From: Gnomoniopsis sp. IMI 355080
Taxonomy: Eukaryota > Ascomycota > Sordariomycetes > Diaporthales > Gnomoniaceae
Assembly: GCA_027946555.1 (NCBI GenBank)
Contig: JAPEVC010000065.1
Location: 62,001-126,000 of the forward strand
Direction: 5' to 3'
Length of the DNA stretch: 64,000 bases
The notes under the pieces are model-generated. The model saw only the letters and a list, made by a program, of their open reading frames with translations, had not been told where the DNA came from and did not search any database. Of the stretch, positions 42,171 through 54,067 are shown piece after piece (position 1 is the first letter of the stretch; the number at the start of each line of letters is the position of its first letter). The translations under genes were made by a program, and so were the position numbers.

Positions 42171-45092
42171 TTATGCCGACTTCAATAACTCCAGCGCCCT
42201 GCTCGTCATGGCGGTTTGCAAAGGCAGAGGCGGTGCAGAGAAAATGAAGCCCCGATTCTGAAAGTTCAGACTATCCATCAAAGCCTTCGGCCCAATCATG
42301 TACCCGCCAATGTGTCTGAATGCTTCGTACCATGAGCCAAGGACCAAGATCTGGACAGACCGTGATCCGCCGATGGACGAAGTTGCGTCGGCGAGGACAG
42401 ACTTCCCGTGTGCATGCTCCAGCTGATCAAGGTACCCCAGCCGCCGTGGCCCAAGCCGACCAAGTCCACTTGTGTCGTCCAGCAGAATTACAGTCCCTAG
42501 CAGGGAATTTATCTTCTTCAAGCGCGCTAGCTGCTTCATGATCTCAAGTAGGTCCAGGTCGCCATCAGTGCGCAAATACAGTGTCAAGTAACACCTCTTA
42601 CGCCCGTTGGCTTGTTGCTTGCGATGCTGGGCCTCAATCGTTCGCACAAGGTCTTCTGTCGACTTGTACGTTCCAGTCACACAGCGTGAAGCATCTTTCA
42701 CAGCGGATAATTGTGAGGTGACATAGAAGGGAGACGAGCTTGGCACCAGCACGAGTGTGTAGGCATCTTTTTGTCGAGGAACCTGGGCGCGTGCGGCCAC
42801 AGCGGCCCCAATGGAGACTTGAGCATCACCGCAAAGAAGGGCTATATCGATTTCTTGAGTCAGCATAGAGGCGGGACAACGTCGATCGTGTATTTGGAAT
42901 TTAGTCATGCTCACCTTCACAGCTACCAGCCTGTTTTTTAAGGCATGGATAGAAATTGGCCAGGCTCTTCTCGAGCTCGACGTATGTGTCGAACGATCCA
43001 TAGTAATGTCGCGCGGAGCAGGGCCCAAGACCGTATCGCTGGAGAGCGGCGACTCCAGCACCGACCACCATCAAGTGTCGCCCAAGTCCGGAGTTTCCGC
43101 CGTCGTTGTTATCAGCACCATTGCCTAGCTCGTCAATGAATCTCTCTATTTCTCGGTCAACTCGAATGGATTCTTCCTCAAGCAGTTGATCAGCATGTTG
43201 TTCAGAATCCCCGAATGTGGGTAGCTGGTTGTCAGGTTCGATCTCTCGAATTCCAGGTACCCGGTGAGCAACGGCGACTTGAGAAATTTTGACGACGGCT
43301 TTATCAATATCTGACCAACTCATTGTCGCAAAGATACTGGCTCGCACACGGCAGCACCTTTGGATGGGGCAAAATATAGTCAGCAACAGACGTTATCTCA
43401 GAAAGGCGGCAGATAAAGTAGTCGAAAAATACCGGCCACCACTATTGGACTTACCATAGAGACGTTGCTGGGGGCACACCGCAAGAAAGCGCAATGCCAC
43501 TTTCGATCGAGTCCTTAATGCACGATGAGAGACATTGCATAGTGCCTGGTAAACAAGATGGTTAGCTAAGAAAGGGGGATGAGAAACAGAGTCTGAAGCA
43601 AGGTTGACAAGATATTTTCGCATCGTCGGAGCCACTTACCCACTGGAAAGCAGACATTTGGACTGCCAGGCGAGCCCAGGATCTTGCAGCCTGCCGATGC
43701 CAGCCGCCTCGCCACGTAGAAAGACTTTTCTTTTAGCATAGCCATCCGGTGCCGGATGAGAGTTGTATTCCTCAACAGCTGTAGCACACGAACCAGCACT
43801 CCTGACGCGACTCCCTTTCCGCATGGCCCCGTGACAGTATCTGCTTCAGGTCGCATGTGCAACGCGAACTCGCCATTTGCCAGCACAGCACCACCCAGAC
43901 AACCAACTGACTTGGAGAAGGTACACGTCAGGAAATCAGCCTCCGCCAGCGGACAATCAAAGCCTCGATCCTGCCAGTACTCGAAAGATCCACGGCCAGA
44001 AGACCCCAGGCCCATGAAAGAATGTGCTTCGTCCACCAACAGCTTAAAACCGTACGTCTTCTTCAGAGCCAGAATAGCTGGCAGGGGCGGCACGTTGCCC
44101 TCCATGCTGTAAGTCCCCTCAATTGCCACGCATACCAATGCCTCCGGCCAATTCCGTTGGCAGTATCGCAGTTGTGCGTCCAGATCTGTCATGCAATTGT
44201 GATTGAACTTCATCGTCTTTGCGCCTTTGTTGCTGTAGGCCCCTGTCCACATGGAGCTGTGGCTTTCACGATCGCAAAGGAAGATGCACGGTCGGCGCTG
44301 CGCCTCTGCCGCATCGACTACGGTCTTGAAGGCCAGCATGTTGCAGTTGAAACCTGAGGAAGTGATCTCGCATGCGTCAAATCCCAGGAAGCGCGTGAAC
44401 TCGTTACGCACAGCCTCCTCCAAGGCTGGTGGAGCCGGCGTCATGGGCAGTCTCCGTAGAGCTTGCTGCTGTAGCTTAAGTGCGCCAGGCTCGAGTTGGG
44501 CAAAACCGCCGTAGTTATTGGAGGCAAGGTTGATGAGCTGCAGTGTGGGCAGGCCCTGTAGTGACTGGATGCTACCACTTTTGTAAGCCTCGACGTCTTC
44601 TAACCGGTACAGCTCGATGTGTGCGCCGGGACCCGACGCCAGCAAACGCGGCTCCTTGTTCGCCATGGGCACCATCACGAAGTGGCTGAAAAGGTCGCGG
44701 TTGAAAGGTGTGGCGAGCACCGAGGGCATATTCAATGCCTTTGTATCTTTCCAGCATTGAACAGCCGCCACAGAAACGCACCACCCAAGAAATCGGAGCT
44801 TCTTCACAGCGGGTACTGGGGGTTCGGCGGATTCGAAAATATTCTCTCCATCCTGAGCAGGAGACGGGAATGCCGGCTTGTATATAGCAGATTCAGTCAA
44901 GTGAGTGTCGGCGTCGCCTGGCTGTGATTCCATATCAGCCTCTGCATCATTGCTTCCGCCCGGAGACCGCGGTGTTGGCGATTTGCTTTGGTAGCCGGAA
45001 TCATCGGTACTGATGCTTATTCGATTTGTCTGAGGCTTCACGGGTGTCGTGATCGCAGCCGTCGCTGTCGTGCATTCGACGAGTTGCTCCAT
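42171..45092 (-). CDS. Fused double alpha-oxoamine synthase (Lcb2-like + Lcb1-like), serine-palmitoyltransferase/Fum8 type
   Basis: A PLP enzyme expected to condense an amino acid with an acyl thioester. Exons 45092-43640, 43545-43455, 43357-42915 and 42841-42171 (phases 1, 2, 1) give 885 aa, close to the length of Fum8-type synthases and much longer than single AOS enzymes. Residues 1-100 are a disordered Ser/Pro-rich leader, then a hydrophobic helix and a complete Lcb2-like domain to about 570. It carries LLVDEAHSFMGLGSSGRG (Asp354 pairs with PLP nitrogen) and TCTFSKSVGCLGG (Lys394, Schiff-base lysine). From about 590 a second AOS-like domain follows: RYGLGPCSARHYYGSFDTY, VILLDDTSGLGRLG, and VLGSWYEAFRHIGGYMIG where the lysine is missing, exactly as in Lcb1, plus FIFSAPPLP. 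It is thus a one-chain Lcb2-Lcb1 heterodimer. Such fusions serve sphinganine-analogue pathways, but a role in sphingolipid metabolism is equally possible. No break is seen. Confidence 0.87.
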
Positions 45093-47863
45093 AGCTAGGT
45101 ACCCGGTAGTAAGGAGAGTGAATGGCGAGTCCGGATTTGGGTGTCATGAAAATAGGACTTCGACCGTCATCAACATATATACACGCCATCGCTCCAACTC
45201 ATCTTGTCTTGGCAGCCCCTGAACGCTGTTCGCGGCCAGTAGTGGTACCTAGGTAGGCAGTAAGGAGGTACCGTGACCGTTCACCGCGTGATACTTGCTC
45301 TTGTTGCTCTGGCGTCATGGTTCAGCTTGTGTTGTTTTGCGAAGTTGAAAGGATGATCCCGCACTTGGTCGGACCTTGATATTGATGTTTCGTTGTCACT
45401 TGGACGTCTAGGAGGGACCTATCCGGTGGCTATGGGTCCGTTATGCGCAATCAGGCCATCTTATTGTTGGTACAGATGACTGAACGCGTCGAAAATACTG
45501 CGATCGGTACAGATCAGCTTTCATCGGAGTCGATCTGAGTTCGCTCACGTGCGCCGTGAATTGTGCCGTGGATTACGGGGTCAGTCCCCGTCGTCCTCAG
45601 CCTTAGGAGCGGCGTGGCAATCGTTGTCATCATGCGATGACCGGGAAGACGCAGGGGACACCCGCGCATAAAAAAAGATTAGGGCGGAACTACCGATATT
45701 GTGCACGACTGTCACGCAAATATAAGGCGAGCAGAATAACCAGGGTCATCGGATCTCAAGCAATCGTTTTGTTTTGGACTGGAAAACTATTCTTCTGATC
45801 GATTCATTTCACTGTGCTGGTCATGCCAAGATACTTTGGTGTTGTTGGTTCCCTTTCAAGTTCATGCGCGCTGTCCTACTGTTAAGGAGGATGTCGCACA
45901 CGGCCTAATGGTTTCGAAGACGATGATATCAATATATGGTGGAATAAATACCCTTGGTAGGCATTCAGATATTCTAGTCACCTATGTATTTCAGCCTGGT
46001 CATTGCAAAACTTGTCCGAGTCCTTTCCTGAGTGGGCGACTTCTCATCAGAATGTTCAGAAGTCAGGAAGTTTATTGTATGTACCTATGAACCTAAGTAT
46101 GAAGCAGTTCAAGAGGGAAAAAAAAAGATGCTCTTCTCTATCATTCTCTCAGAAGTCAGCAGCGATAGCACAAACAGCTCCGTCATTAGCTGAGGCATCG
46201 GCCGCGTCCAGGTCCTATAATCAGTCACAGGCGCTGTTGTTTGGGATTTCGGGTAAAACGCACGAGACAATGCTTTCCGTTATTAACTCATTAAGCTTAA
46301 TCTGGTGATATAGTACTAAATCCCCTATCATGTTCTTGGCACTAGGGGTAATCCTATGCACGAAGGCTATGTGCTTGTAATAGGGTACTACTTGCATGGA
46401 GCACTAAAGGCGTCACCTGTGATGAATTTTGCGACCCAGTGCTATTCAACGTCGCCTCTCATGCCTCCACACCGCAATTCTTGGTTTAATTTGAGCTGTC
46501 TAGTGACTGCCTAGAAATAGGTTGAGTTCGGAAGGGCAATCTTTGTATATCAAGCTGGTGGTGCTTCCAAGTTAGAACCGGAAACAGTAGCTCGAAGGAT
46601 AGAAGAGCAAATTGGTGGTAGTAGATTTCAAGAGGAGAAGGGAACCAAATGATATGAAGGGAAGAACGAGGCGAAGGAAGAAGAAGAAAAAAGGAAAAGG
46701 GAGGGAGTGTGGGTGGGACATGGGGGCTTACTGTTTGACAAGATCTACATATGAAGAAATAATTGGTTCGCAACAATTTCTCCGGGCAAGAGTAATTTAG
46801 AGGAGGAAGGCACAGCAGGATAATTTCAACGGCCCCTTCACAAAGTAGACTTGATATGAGTAAAGAGGCAGATTAGTGTAGAAAAGGCTCAGAATGTCCA
46901 AGTAACACTAAAACGGATCATATGTTCAGATCAAAGGAGCTCAAGTAGGAGGCAAAAGTGGTTGTGCCGTAGTAGGGGTCACGAAACCTACTTAGTTAGG
47001 TACCTAGGTAGGTAGGTGGCGAAATTGACTATCGTCATAAGCAGCTGCTGTTAATTGGCAGCTCCTATTCTAGCACAGCTCAGATCTAGAGGATCACTTC
47101 TCTTTACAGACGACTCATAAACAGCTCCTAACCCAAGGCAGCTTGTATCACTTGGAGTATTACTTATAAGTACAGCTCCTGTATATCTAGGTAGTAAAGC
47201 TTAGTTGAAGTTAGTATGAGCATGCCTAGGGCTGCTACGTTGGTGAAGGAGCTGATTTGAAACCACTTTTCACGGTGTGGCTGCGTGCCTAAGACGGTCA
47301 GCAAGGGCCAATCCGAATTTCTGACGAGAATCAATGCTCCGTTACTGCGAGGAGAAGATGCCTTGGTCCTATGAAGATGGTCAAGCAAAGAAAGACATGC
47401 CAAGATTTTTGGGAGGATCAAGAGTGAGTTCGAGTCGGCAACTGAGTCAGACGTCGTCTGAGATTATAAGACTGGATATGGTGAGACTACAATAAATACC
47501 GTGACTTGCGATAGACCTGCGCGGCTCCGGGATGGCAGTGAGCCTCTGCTCTTCCAACCCTCAACCTCCGCCTTCGCGTATTTTGTCCATCTCGAACATG
47601 GTAAGTCTGCTTATTGTCGGTATCCTGGAAGCTGCAGACTAGCTAGAAGTGTTACATTGGATTTTTATGTACGTCTTCCGCTTCAGACAATAAAGGTGTT
47701 GGCACAGCATTCGGACGGTTCTCTGAGTAAAGAGATGGATCTATGATTCTATAAGGATCTTGTCTATGTGGTCCGCAAGTCTTGCTCCTCCAATACCTCA
47801 CGTTGGTAGGTACGTTACGTCTATTTTTCCCGACCTCTGCTGGGGCAGTCTGCCACAGCCGTC
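45093..47863. other. Intergenic, 2.8 kb, with purine tract and TAGGTA motifs
   Basis: No supported gene. It holds a purine-rich strand at about 46,628-46,713 (GAA and GGA runs), copies of the TACCTAGGTAGG motif at 45,244-45,257 and a dense cluster at 46,987-47,018, plus another at 47,188-47,195. Frames of 60-100 codons are unrecognised. The left part must hold the double-AOS promoter. Confidence 0.45.
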
Positions 47864-49709
47864 CTACCAAAGTCTCTTCACACGAATTTTCAAGTCCCGA
47901 TCGGGGGGCATAGCAGCAGCACCCGCATATCGCTCATCATTTTGAGCCTCACGGTCGCTTTTCGTACCATCGTAATGCGTCCACTCGACAAACTCGATAT
48001 CAAACCGCCCAACCATCATCGCCAGCGCCATGAGAATTTCTTGCTTAGCAAAGTACCTCCCCGGACATCCGGACGCGCCTCCGCCGTACGGGAACCACGT
48101 GCCTGGCTTCGGAGCCACGAATGTAAGCTCCCCGTCCACAGTCTTTACATGGCGCCAGCCCCAGAACTCATGCGCCGGGTGCTCAGGGTGGTCCCAGTGG
48201 ACAGGATCCATGTGGGCGTAACGCATGGGCGTCTGGATGAGGCTGTCCTGCTGCAGCTGGTAGCCGCCAAGCTCCATGGGCTTCACGACGGCGCGCATGA
48301 GTGCAATAGACATGTGCACGCGCATAGTCTCCACGTAAACGGACTGCAGCAAGGGTAGGGCGACGACCTTCTTGGTGTCGATGGACTTGGCGCCTGTGGA
48401 CGGATCGGTCGTGTATACGCTGAGAATCTCGGCGCGAACGGCGGCGAGGAGGATGGGATCGCGGACAATCTCGATCATGCTCCAAAGGGACATGGGGATG
48501 GTGTTTGCATTTTGACTAGGAATGTTCTTAATTAGAAGGTCCATGGAAGGGGGGGGGGGGTCCGTGTGAATCTGAACTTACCCAAATACCAGCCCTGAAA
48601 AGAACCCAGTCTGTGTCTCGGCGCAAAAGTTCTTCATCCATTTTGCAGACTCACGGCTCAGTCTCGCGCCAAAGAGTTCGTCCCAGTGGGACTCGGCTTT
48701 TTCGGGGTTGTCCCATTCAAAGTTTGCCCAGGCATGATCGAGCCACTTCTGCATCATCTGGCACATCACCTCTTGCCTCTGATAGGGTTTCGGGTTCAGG
48801 ATCTTGGGCAGGGGTGCAGTAATGATGGTCGCCATTACCTCTTCAAAGGCCCAAAAGGTATCCATAAACCCTGGATTGAGCTCGAAGATCTTAGTGCCAA
48901 AAACAGCAGTGATGGCGCTCTGAGCCATATCATATTTGAAGAAGTTGAGTAACCCCACGTTGTTCCATTCGCCGAGTGGGAACTTCTCCTCGAGGTGGGC
49001 AGAAAAAAATTTGTAGAAGTCGAGTGCGAGGTAGTTGGCATAGTCTTTGTGGATCAGGTATTCGTGCCAAATATGGTGGTTTTGATACCTAGCTAAAGAT
49101 TAGCAGAGAGGCCAGTCAATGTCACGGGGCGGAGCCAATTATTTCAACCTACCAGTGTCGTTCATTCTCAGGAATTTCGATTCCCCTACCAGGCAACGGT
49201 ACCTTTCCCCGGCCAGTCCTATCACGAGTCCACAATGCCAGCTCATTCTTGGGCATGCGCCACATGGTCGGCATGACCTGCTCTTGCAATGCATAATTGT
49301 CGATGTTTGCCGTGGACCGGAATAGCACTTGAATGTTCTTGGGCCCCGTGACCATGTAAACTTTCTTGAGGCCGAGCCAGAAAGTGAAAACTCTGCTCTT
49401 CTCAAAGGCCGCGGCGGCGCGGACCTCGAATTTGGTCATGTTGGTCATGAACTGCCACGCATTGGAAATGAAGGGGACGGCATCTGGGAGCTGAGGCGGC
49501 GTCTTGGGGTCATTTCCGAATGCCCTTGCGGCCACAAAGAGTAGAGTGGCTACAGAGAAAGTGACGAGAACGGTGGTCAGAGGAGATATAGGTAGGTGTG
49601 TCAAATATTCTTGCAGTTGTGCTTTCGCCGAGGCCAGCGGGAGCGTGGTGTTGAGGGCGCTCTGCACCCCAGCCGGCAACACACTCGTGGTGTTGCTGAG
49701 GATGTCCAT
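47864..49709 (-). CDS. Cytochrome P450, CYP7/CYP8-like
   Basis: A membrane-anchored haem monooxygenase or isomerase-like P450 of 571 aa. Exons are 49709-49153, 49088-48582 and 48515-47864, introns 64 and 66 nt, all joints in phase 2. The start at 49709 is preferred because it precedes a hydrophobic anchor (TTVLVTFSVATLLFVAA) after a short lumenal N-terminus. Key motifs: ETMR (ExxR, Glu417), and the haem loop FPYGGGASGCPGRYF with ligand Cys505. The I-helix reads GQNANTIPMSLW, which matches the CYP7/CYP8 style and lacks the acid-threonine pair (AGxDT) of ordinary monooxygenases. That is known in members handling peroxide- or oxygenated lipids or sterols. It lies 2.8 kb upstream of the double AOS on the same strand and might share its pathway. 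A run of 12 G sits in the second intron. Confidence 0.9.
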
Positions 49710-51947
49710 GTTTACAAACAGGCCAGCTTTGATTGGAATAAACTGTGTATCACACTGCTCTAAAATAAAAAGAACAGGAAGGAAAAGGGCCTCTGAAGCG
49801 TAGATATATATAATGCTCTCGTTGTGGATCCATTGTGGGTCCCCGCCTGCAACACGATAATTCTGTTGCAGCACTAACCAGCTCCCTTCCAAGACGAGGT
49901 GAATACTATATCTTCCTTCATGCCCGAATTGTATGATGCGCAATCAACAGGCACAAAACGCGAATCTTTGCCAAGGGTAGCTGAGACTGATCGTCGAAAG
50001 TGGGCCCCGTACATGCTGCCATTACGCCCACAATAGTAAAGCTTATGTTGACGGGAGCCCGCTATCATCCGTCTGATCTTATTCACTATGGCGAGGATGG
50101 TTTACAATGGGGCCCTCAAGTGAGCTGCGAGGAACGCAGCCTTCAATTGTATAGATGCTTTGTATGTATGTAACGCGTAGAGCCAAGCCTAGATTCAGCA
50201 GACACTGTTGCGGAATCGAAGAATATATACATCCGGTAAAGAATCTGTCCAAAATCGAAAAGTCGCAAGAGGTTCACAAAAAGAGTGGAAATACTGGGGC
50301 ACGTATATAGTGCGGGTTGTTGCTGTGTGAACGTCGGCTGACGGGTAAGTTCACAGGGGCGTAGGAGGCATTGGACAACGCAGGAAAGAGAGTTGAGAGA
50401 AATCGGGGGACGAAACTATCCCAAAACCGAATCATAGGCGACTCCACCGGCCTGCAGGTGGATCTGGGCTGCAGCCGGGGCAAAAGTTTGAAGAACTTGG
50501 CTGGCAGCTTAGTAAACGCGGCTCCCTATTAGACTGCAGCGAGTCCAGTCCAAATGATTTGTTTATATTCCTTGACGATCACACTGCAGGCGGACGCTCC
50601 CGGATGTCTGCCGTACCCGCGGGTGCGAAAATAATTGCCCGAGATCCCGGCCCCACACATATCAATACAAAAACCCCGGGCTTGCTTCGGACTTCCGCCA
50701 AAGACAACACGCTTTGATATCGTCCAGAGCCAAACCCAAACAACGCCAAACTCAAGGAGTTAATATAATCCGAGCTACTCTCCACTTGGGCAGCTTTGGA
50801 CGAATACCTGGTCGTCGGTTATCAGTAGGTAGTAATCTTCAGTTGACACGAAAGCAGACATATTGCAGATTCTCCAGTCTTTACCCAGTCCATGGTTACA
50901 TATAACAAATGACAGCCGCGCCTACTGCCATGCCCTTGTCGAGGTGCCCTGGCGAGGTGTGCTTTAGCTTTTAATGCCAGTCTTACTGCAATGCGAGACT
51001 GGGACCTGGAACCACACGCTCAGACATGGGTCAGGAATTGACGATGTCGTTAGAAGATACCAAGCGCTCCATTGACTGTGAATAGTGCAGCCGAGAACCT
51101 AAATATCAGGTATCGAGTGACCTAGGCGCACCACTCGTGGAGCCATATTTATAATATGGAATGAGATATTTAAGGGATCAAGGCCTGTGCATGGAGTGAT
51201 AGGGGGGATACCTACTTGCACAGAGCTTATGTCTCTTTCATTCTTGATTAACACTTCACAAAAGTTAATGATAATCTCGCATGAAGAGTCTCTCTGCTTT
51301 CGTGACTGAAAGTGATCCGTCCGAATACGCTGACATGAACGATGTCCACTGACACATTGCACTCTTTTCCGCTGTTTTGCTGGATGACAGGTAGAGATGC
51401 GCAAACCTGCGTCTAAGGACGGTCCAGAAGAACAAAATCCAAAAGTGCCCAAGAGGCCGTGCCAAGGTGCCCGTGGCCCGAATACAAAATCCGGGTGCAT
51501 GGCGACAAATCTCTTTGGCAATGAAGCCATCGTGGCATGCCACAGGACTTAGAGTATGCGATAAAGTTTTTTGTCAGGCCACCCTCGAATCTGACACAAA
51601 ACAGGGAAGAGCTTGTGAAATATTTGTCGAGTCGACGCGTTCCGGACTCGCGACTACGACCGCATGAAGTCACGCAAGATGTCGGTCGTTATGCGGCTCA
51701 AAATTATACTGCGCTGGGGGCCTTCATCAGACTCAGAAAGCAAGATTTGGACAGGACCATGAGCGTGGCAGACGGTCCAAAACGCGAGCATCTCGACAAT
51801 CAACTTGAGGTATACATCGGAAGAGGAAATCGACCTTGAGCTGGCCGTTGAAAGCCCTCGAAGTTGACGGACCTTCAGATCTCAAAACAATTCACGAACA
51901 GTAGGTAGGTACACTTCACAACTTGGGTGCAGAACTCATGCCTAGCG
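49710..51947. other. Intergenic, 2.2 kb
   Basis: No gene is supported. A minus-strand frame at 51530-51099 and a plus-strand frame at 51537-51839 are open but unrecognised. A GTAGGTAGGTAC motif is at 51,900-51,911, directly before the helicase relic. Confidence 0.45.
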
Positions 51948-52497
51948 TCAATTTCGACGACTTGGAACCCATACAGCTGCTCCCCAATAGTGGCCGCAAG
52001 GAGAAGACGCTTGTTTTCAGCGAGCGGATATCTTGCCTTGCATTCTCAAGCTCCTCATGACTGCTCCAGGCTACCGGCACGCGTTGTATGACGGTGCACT
52101 GAAATCTCCACAGCCAGGTGAGGCGGTCAAGAGCTCCCGGCGGATCTGGCGATCCTCAGGTTGAAATCATGCTTGTTTGGCTACAAGGGCTAGTGGCGCA
52201 GGACTGAACCTGATAGCTACATCGCAACTTCTCGTCATGGAGCCAGACCTTACTAAGTTGGAACGTCTCCTATCCTAGGAGTACCTCCCCTAGTAATGTC
52301 CCGTGCTGCATTATTGGGCCCGAGACATACTGGCATATATGCGTGGACTCTTTGTGCAAGATCAGGCGGTCAACCGCACAGACCGAATCGGATTGAAGAA
52401 CGAAGGCACTGTAAACCAGCTGCTGATTGCGGGCACCATGAAAGACAGAATTTTGCAATAATCCACGAAAAAAAGGTATAACTCGGTCTGACTGGCT
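51948..52497 (+). pseudogene. Decayed C-terminal part of a SNF2/Rad5-type helicase
   Basis: Pieces of the helicase C-terminal domain are readable in order but in different frames, with stops between them. Around 51,975-52,055 the reading EKTLVFSE corresponds to the KVVVFSQW start of that domain. At 52,184-52,240 ASGAGLNLIATSQLLVMEP matches the GGxGLNLTxASxVxxMEP motif. At 52,319-52,470 QAVNRTDRIG (motif VI with its Arg) and GTMKDRILQ correspond to the end of the fold. One stop there is TAA where the motif would have a glutamine codon (CAA), a C-to-T change. The upstream ATPase half was not found. It is a remnant of a mobile or accessory helicase; no functional protein is expected. Confidence 0.7.
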
Positions 52498-52867
52498 TTG
52501 AGTAAGGACGGTGCCAAGGGAAATTGTCGCTGACGAAAGAGGAGTTATTTGGGTTGCTCAAATAGTTCGTCTACCAGTGGATGTCCTTGGAACTTCTGAG
52601 GGTTGTCATTTCTTGTTGGTCTTCGATGATGATTTCCTTGGCGGTTTCCGATGTGAGGAACTTTATGGGTAAAGGTGATTCCTAATATTTCGTACAGCGT
52701 CAACTGTACACCTGGGCACTTCTGCACTGGTCCTCGCTTGATCTGCTCACTAGCTGGCACTTATACCCTCTCCACGTCTGAACGACACCAATTATGTGTT
52801 TCCTGTCAAGGTGAATCTGGGCGAAATGTGTCCAATTTGGTGCACATGGCCTCACGCGCACACACAC

Positions 52868-53528
52868 TCAGGTAGGAGCAGGCATCTCATCCCCAGGTTT
52901 CGCATCACAGCTGATCCTCCCTGCAGGCAGGAAGAATAAGGCCACAAGCCCACCCCTCCTACACTGAGGGAAATGATGACTCCCCGCATGAGGACTCGTC
53001 CACCCTTTCCCCTGCCAGCCATTCAATCCCATCAATTCCGCGCCCTCGTCGATCGGAATCACGCAGTTGATCTCTCCGTACGGGTGCGCATGGTACTGGC
53101 CTTTGAAGTCGTCCTCGCCGTCGATGGTAGTCATATACACGGTAGTTACGGAGCAGAAGCGCGTGGCCTCTGTGGGCGGGGAAACGCGGGAGCGCCGGTA
53201 GCGTTGGCCGTCTATGGAGATGTTGGCCACCCAGCCCTCATCGAGGCCGAGCTTGATGAGGCGTGACAAGGCATCGTAGTGTGGGGTACCGGGACCATAG
53301 TGAGTATTGAGGTGGTTTTCGAGGGATTTGCCTGGGGTTCTATCGCATCTGGGTGAGCATAGCCTACATCTACTCAGAGGACAAACCGTGGGATGTGAGT
53401 ATGAGTTCTGAGAGAATCGCTTACAAATTCTCCACCTCTGACAGGAATGCAGCAACCTCCTTCAGTAATAGCTCCTGGTTTGGGTGGACTTCTCCGGTGG
53501 GATCCGATCCTCCAGTGTAATCAGCCAT
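52868..53528 (-). CDS. DUF4863 / 4-hydroxylaminobenzoate-lyase-like cupin protein
   Basis: A 194-aa protein of the DUF4863 family, which includes bacterial 4-hydroxylaminobenzoate lyase (PnbB). Exons 53528-53425 and 53348-52868 with a 76-nt intron (GTAAGC/CAG, phase 2) give a typical length. The cupin-like metal-site region reads YHAHPYGEINCVIP (His, His and Glu), and the second histidine cluster is SPHAGSHHFP, followed by LVALFFLPAGRI. The N-terminus is helical. The family acts on aromatic or nitro-aromatic derivatives in bacteria; in fungi the substrate is unknown. There is no signal peptide. The start at 53528 has a good context (CACAAC-ATGG). Nothing nearby points to a pathway. Confidence 0.85.
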
Positions 53529-54021
53529 GTTGTGAATATGAGTACCTAGAAAATGGTTTGACGTGGCAATATGTGAGCCTCGAGGCGACTTCGCTGTCTA
53601 ATTTTCAGACATGATGAGATGTATGGAGAAGTGGCAGCGCTAATGATCCTGAACTGTCGACAGTGGGATTTGCATTGTGCCTCCGCATTCTTGGCTCATC
53701 GGGTGCCGGACCCGAGGTTCGATTCCCGTGGCGGATAGGGACCTACGCAACAGGCTCTGGACCCTTATATGCACTGTCAAAATTGCCGTAACTGTTGCCG
53801 ACCGAGAAGACACAGACTAAACACATGACAGGACTTCTCAGGACATGGCCGGTACTGTCGGAGCAACTCTGAATCGGATACTGTGTCGTGGTTCATTTCT
53901 TTCTGTAAAGAATGAACCGCGAGCTATGGCCGAGTAAGGGCTAAATTCGCCGTGTCATCGTCACATTTACAGGACCTTTACCTGACGCTTCGGGCAACAT
54001 ACTTAGGTACTTAGGTAGGTA
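53529..54021. other. Intergenic with tRNA-like A and B boxes
   Basis: No gene. A near-match to a Pol III A box (TGGCTCATCGGG, 53692-53703) and a perfect B box (GGTTCGATTCC, 53716-53726) lie only 12 bases apart, and the sequence cannot fold into a cloverleaf. It is a possible tRNA relic (see findings). The right end has TAGGTACTTAGGTAGGT directly next to the transposable element. Confidence 0.4.
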
Positions 54022-54067
54022 CAGTGGGCGGACAAAAATAACGAGTTTTCTGAATTTCCCATACTAA
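54022..54067 (+). repeat. Left terminal inverted repeat of the MITE
   Basis: Begins CAGTGGGCGGAC and ends CCCATACTAA; it pairs with the right end at 54532-54577 with five mismatches at positions 8 and 30-33. Confidence 0.9.

Noticed and set aside
46628..46713. Purine-rich tract as a coding low-complexity exon
   Set aside because: The 62-codon frame has no start or splice support; treated as simple sequence.
42171..49709. Complete sphinganine-analogue biosynthetic cluster
   Set aside because: Only the fused synthase and one P450 are seen; no polyketide synthase, reductase or transporter in the window.
53681..53735. tRNA gene
   Set aside because: A and B boxes are present but too close, and acceptor, anticodon and T stems cannot all form.
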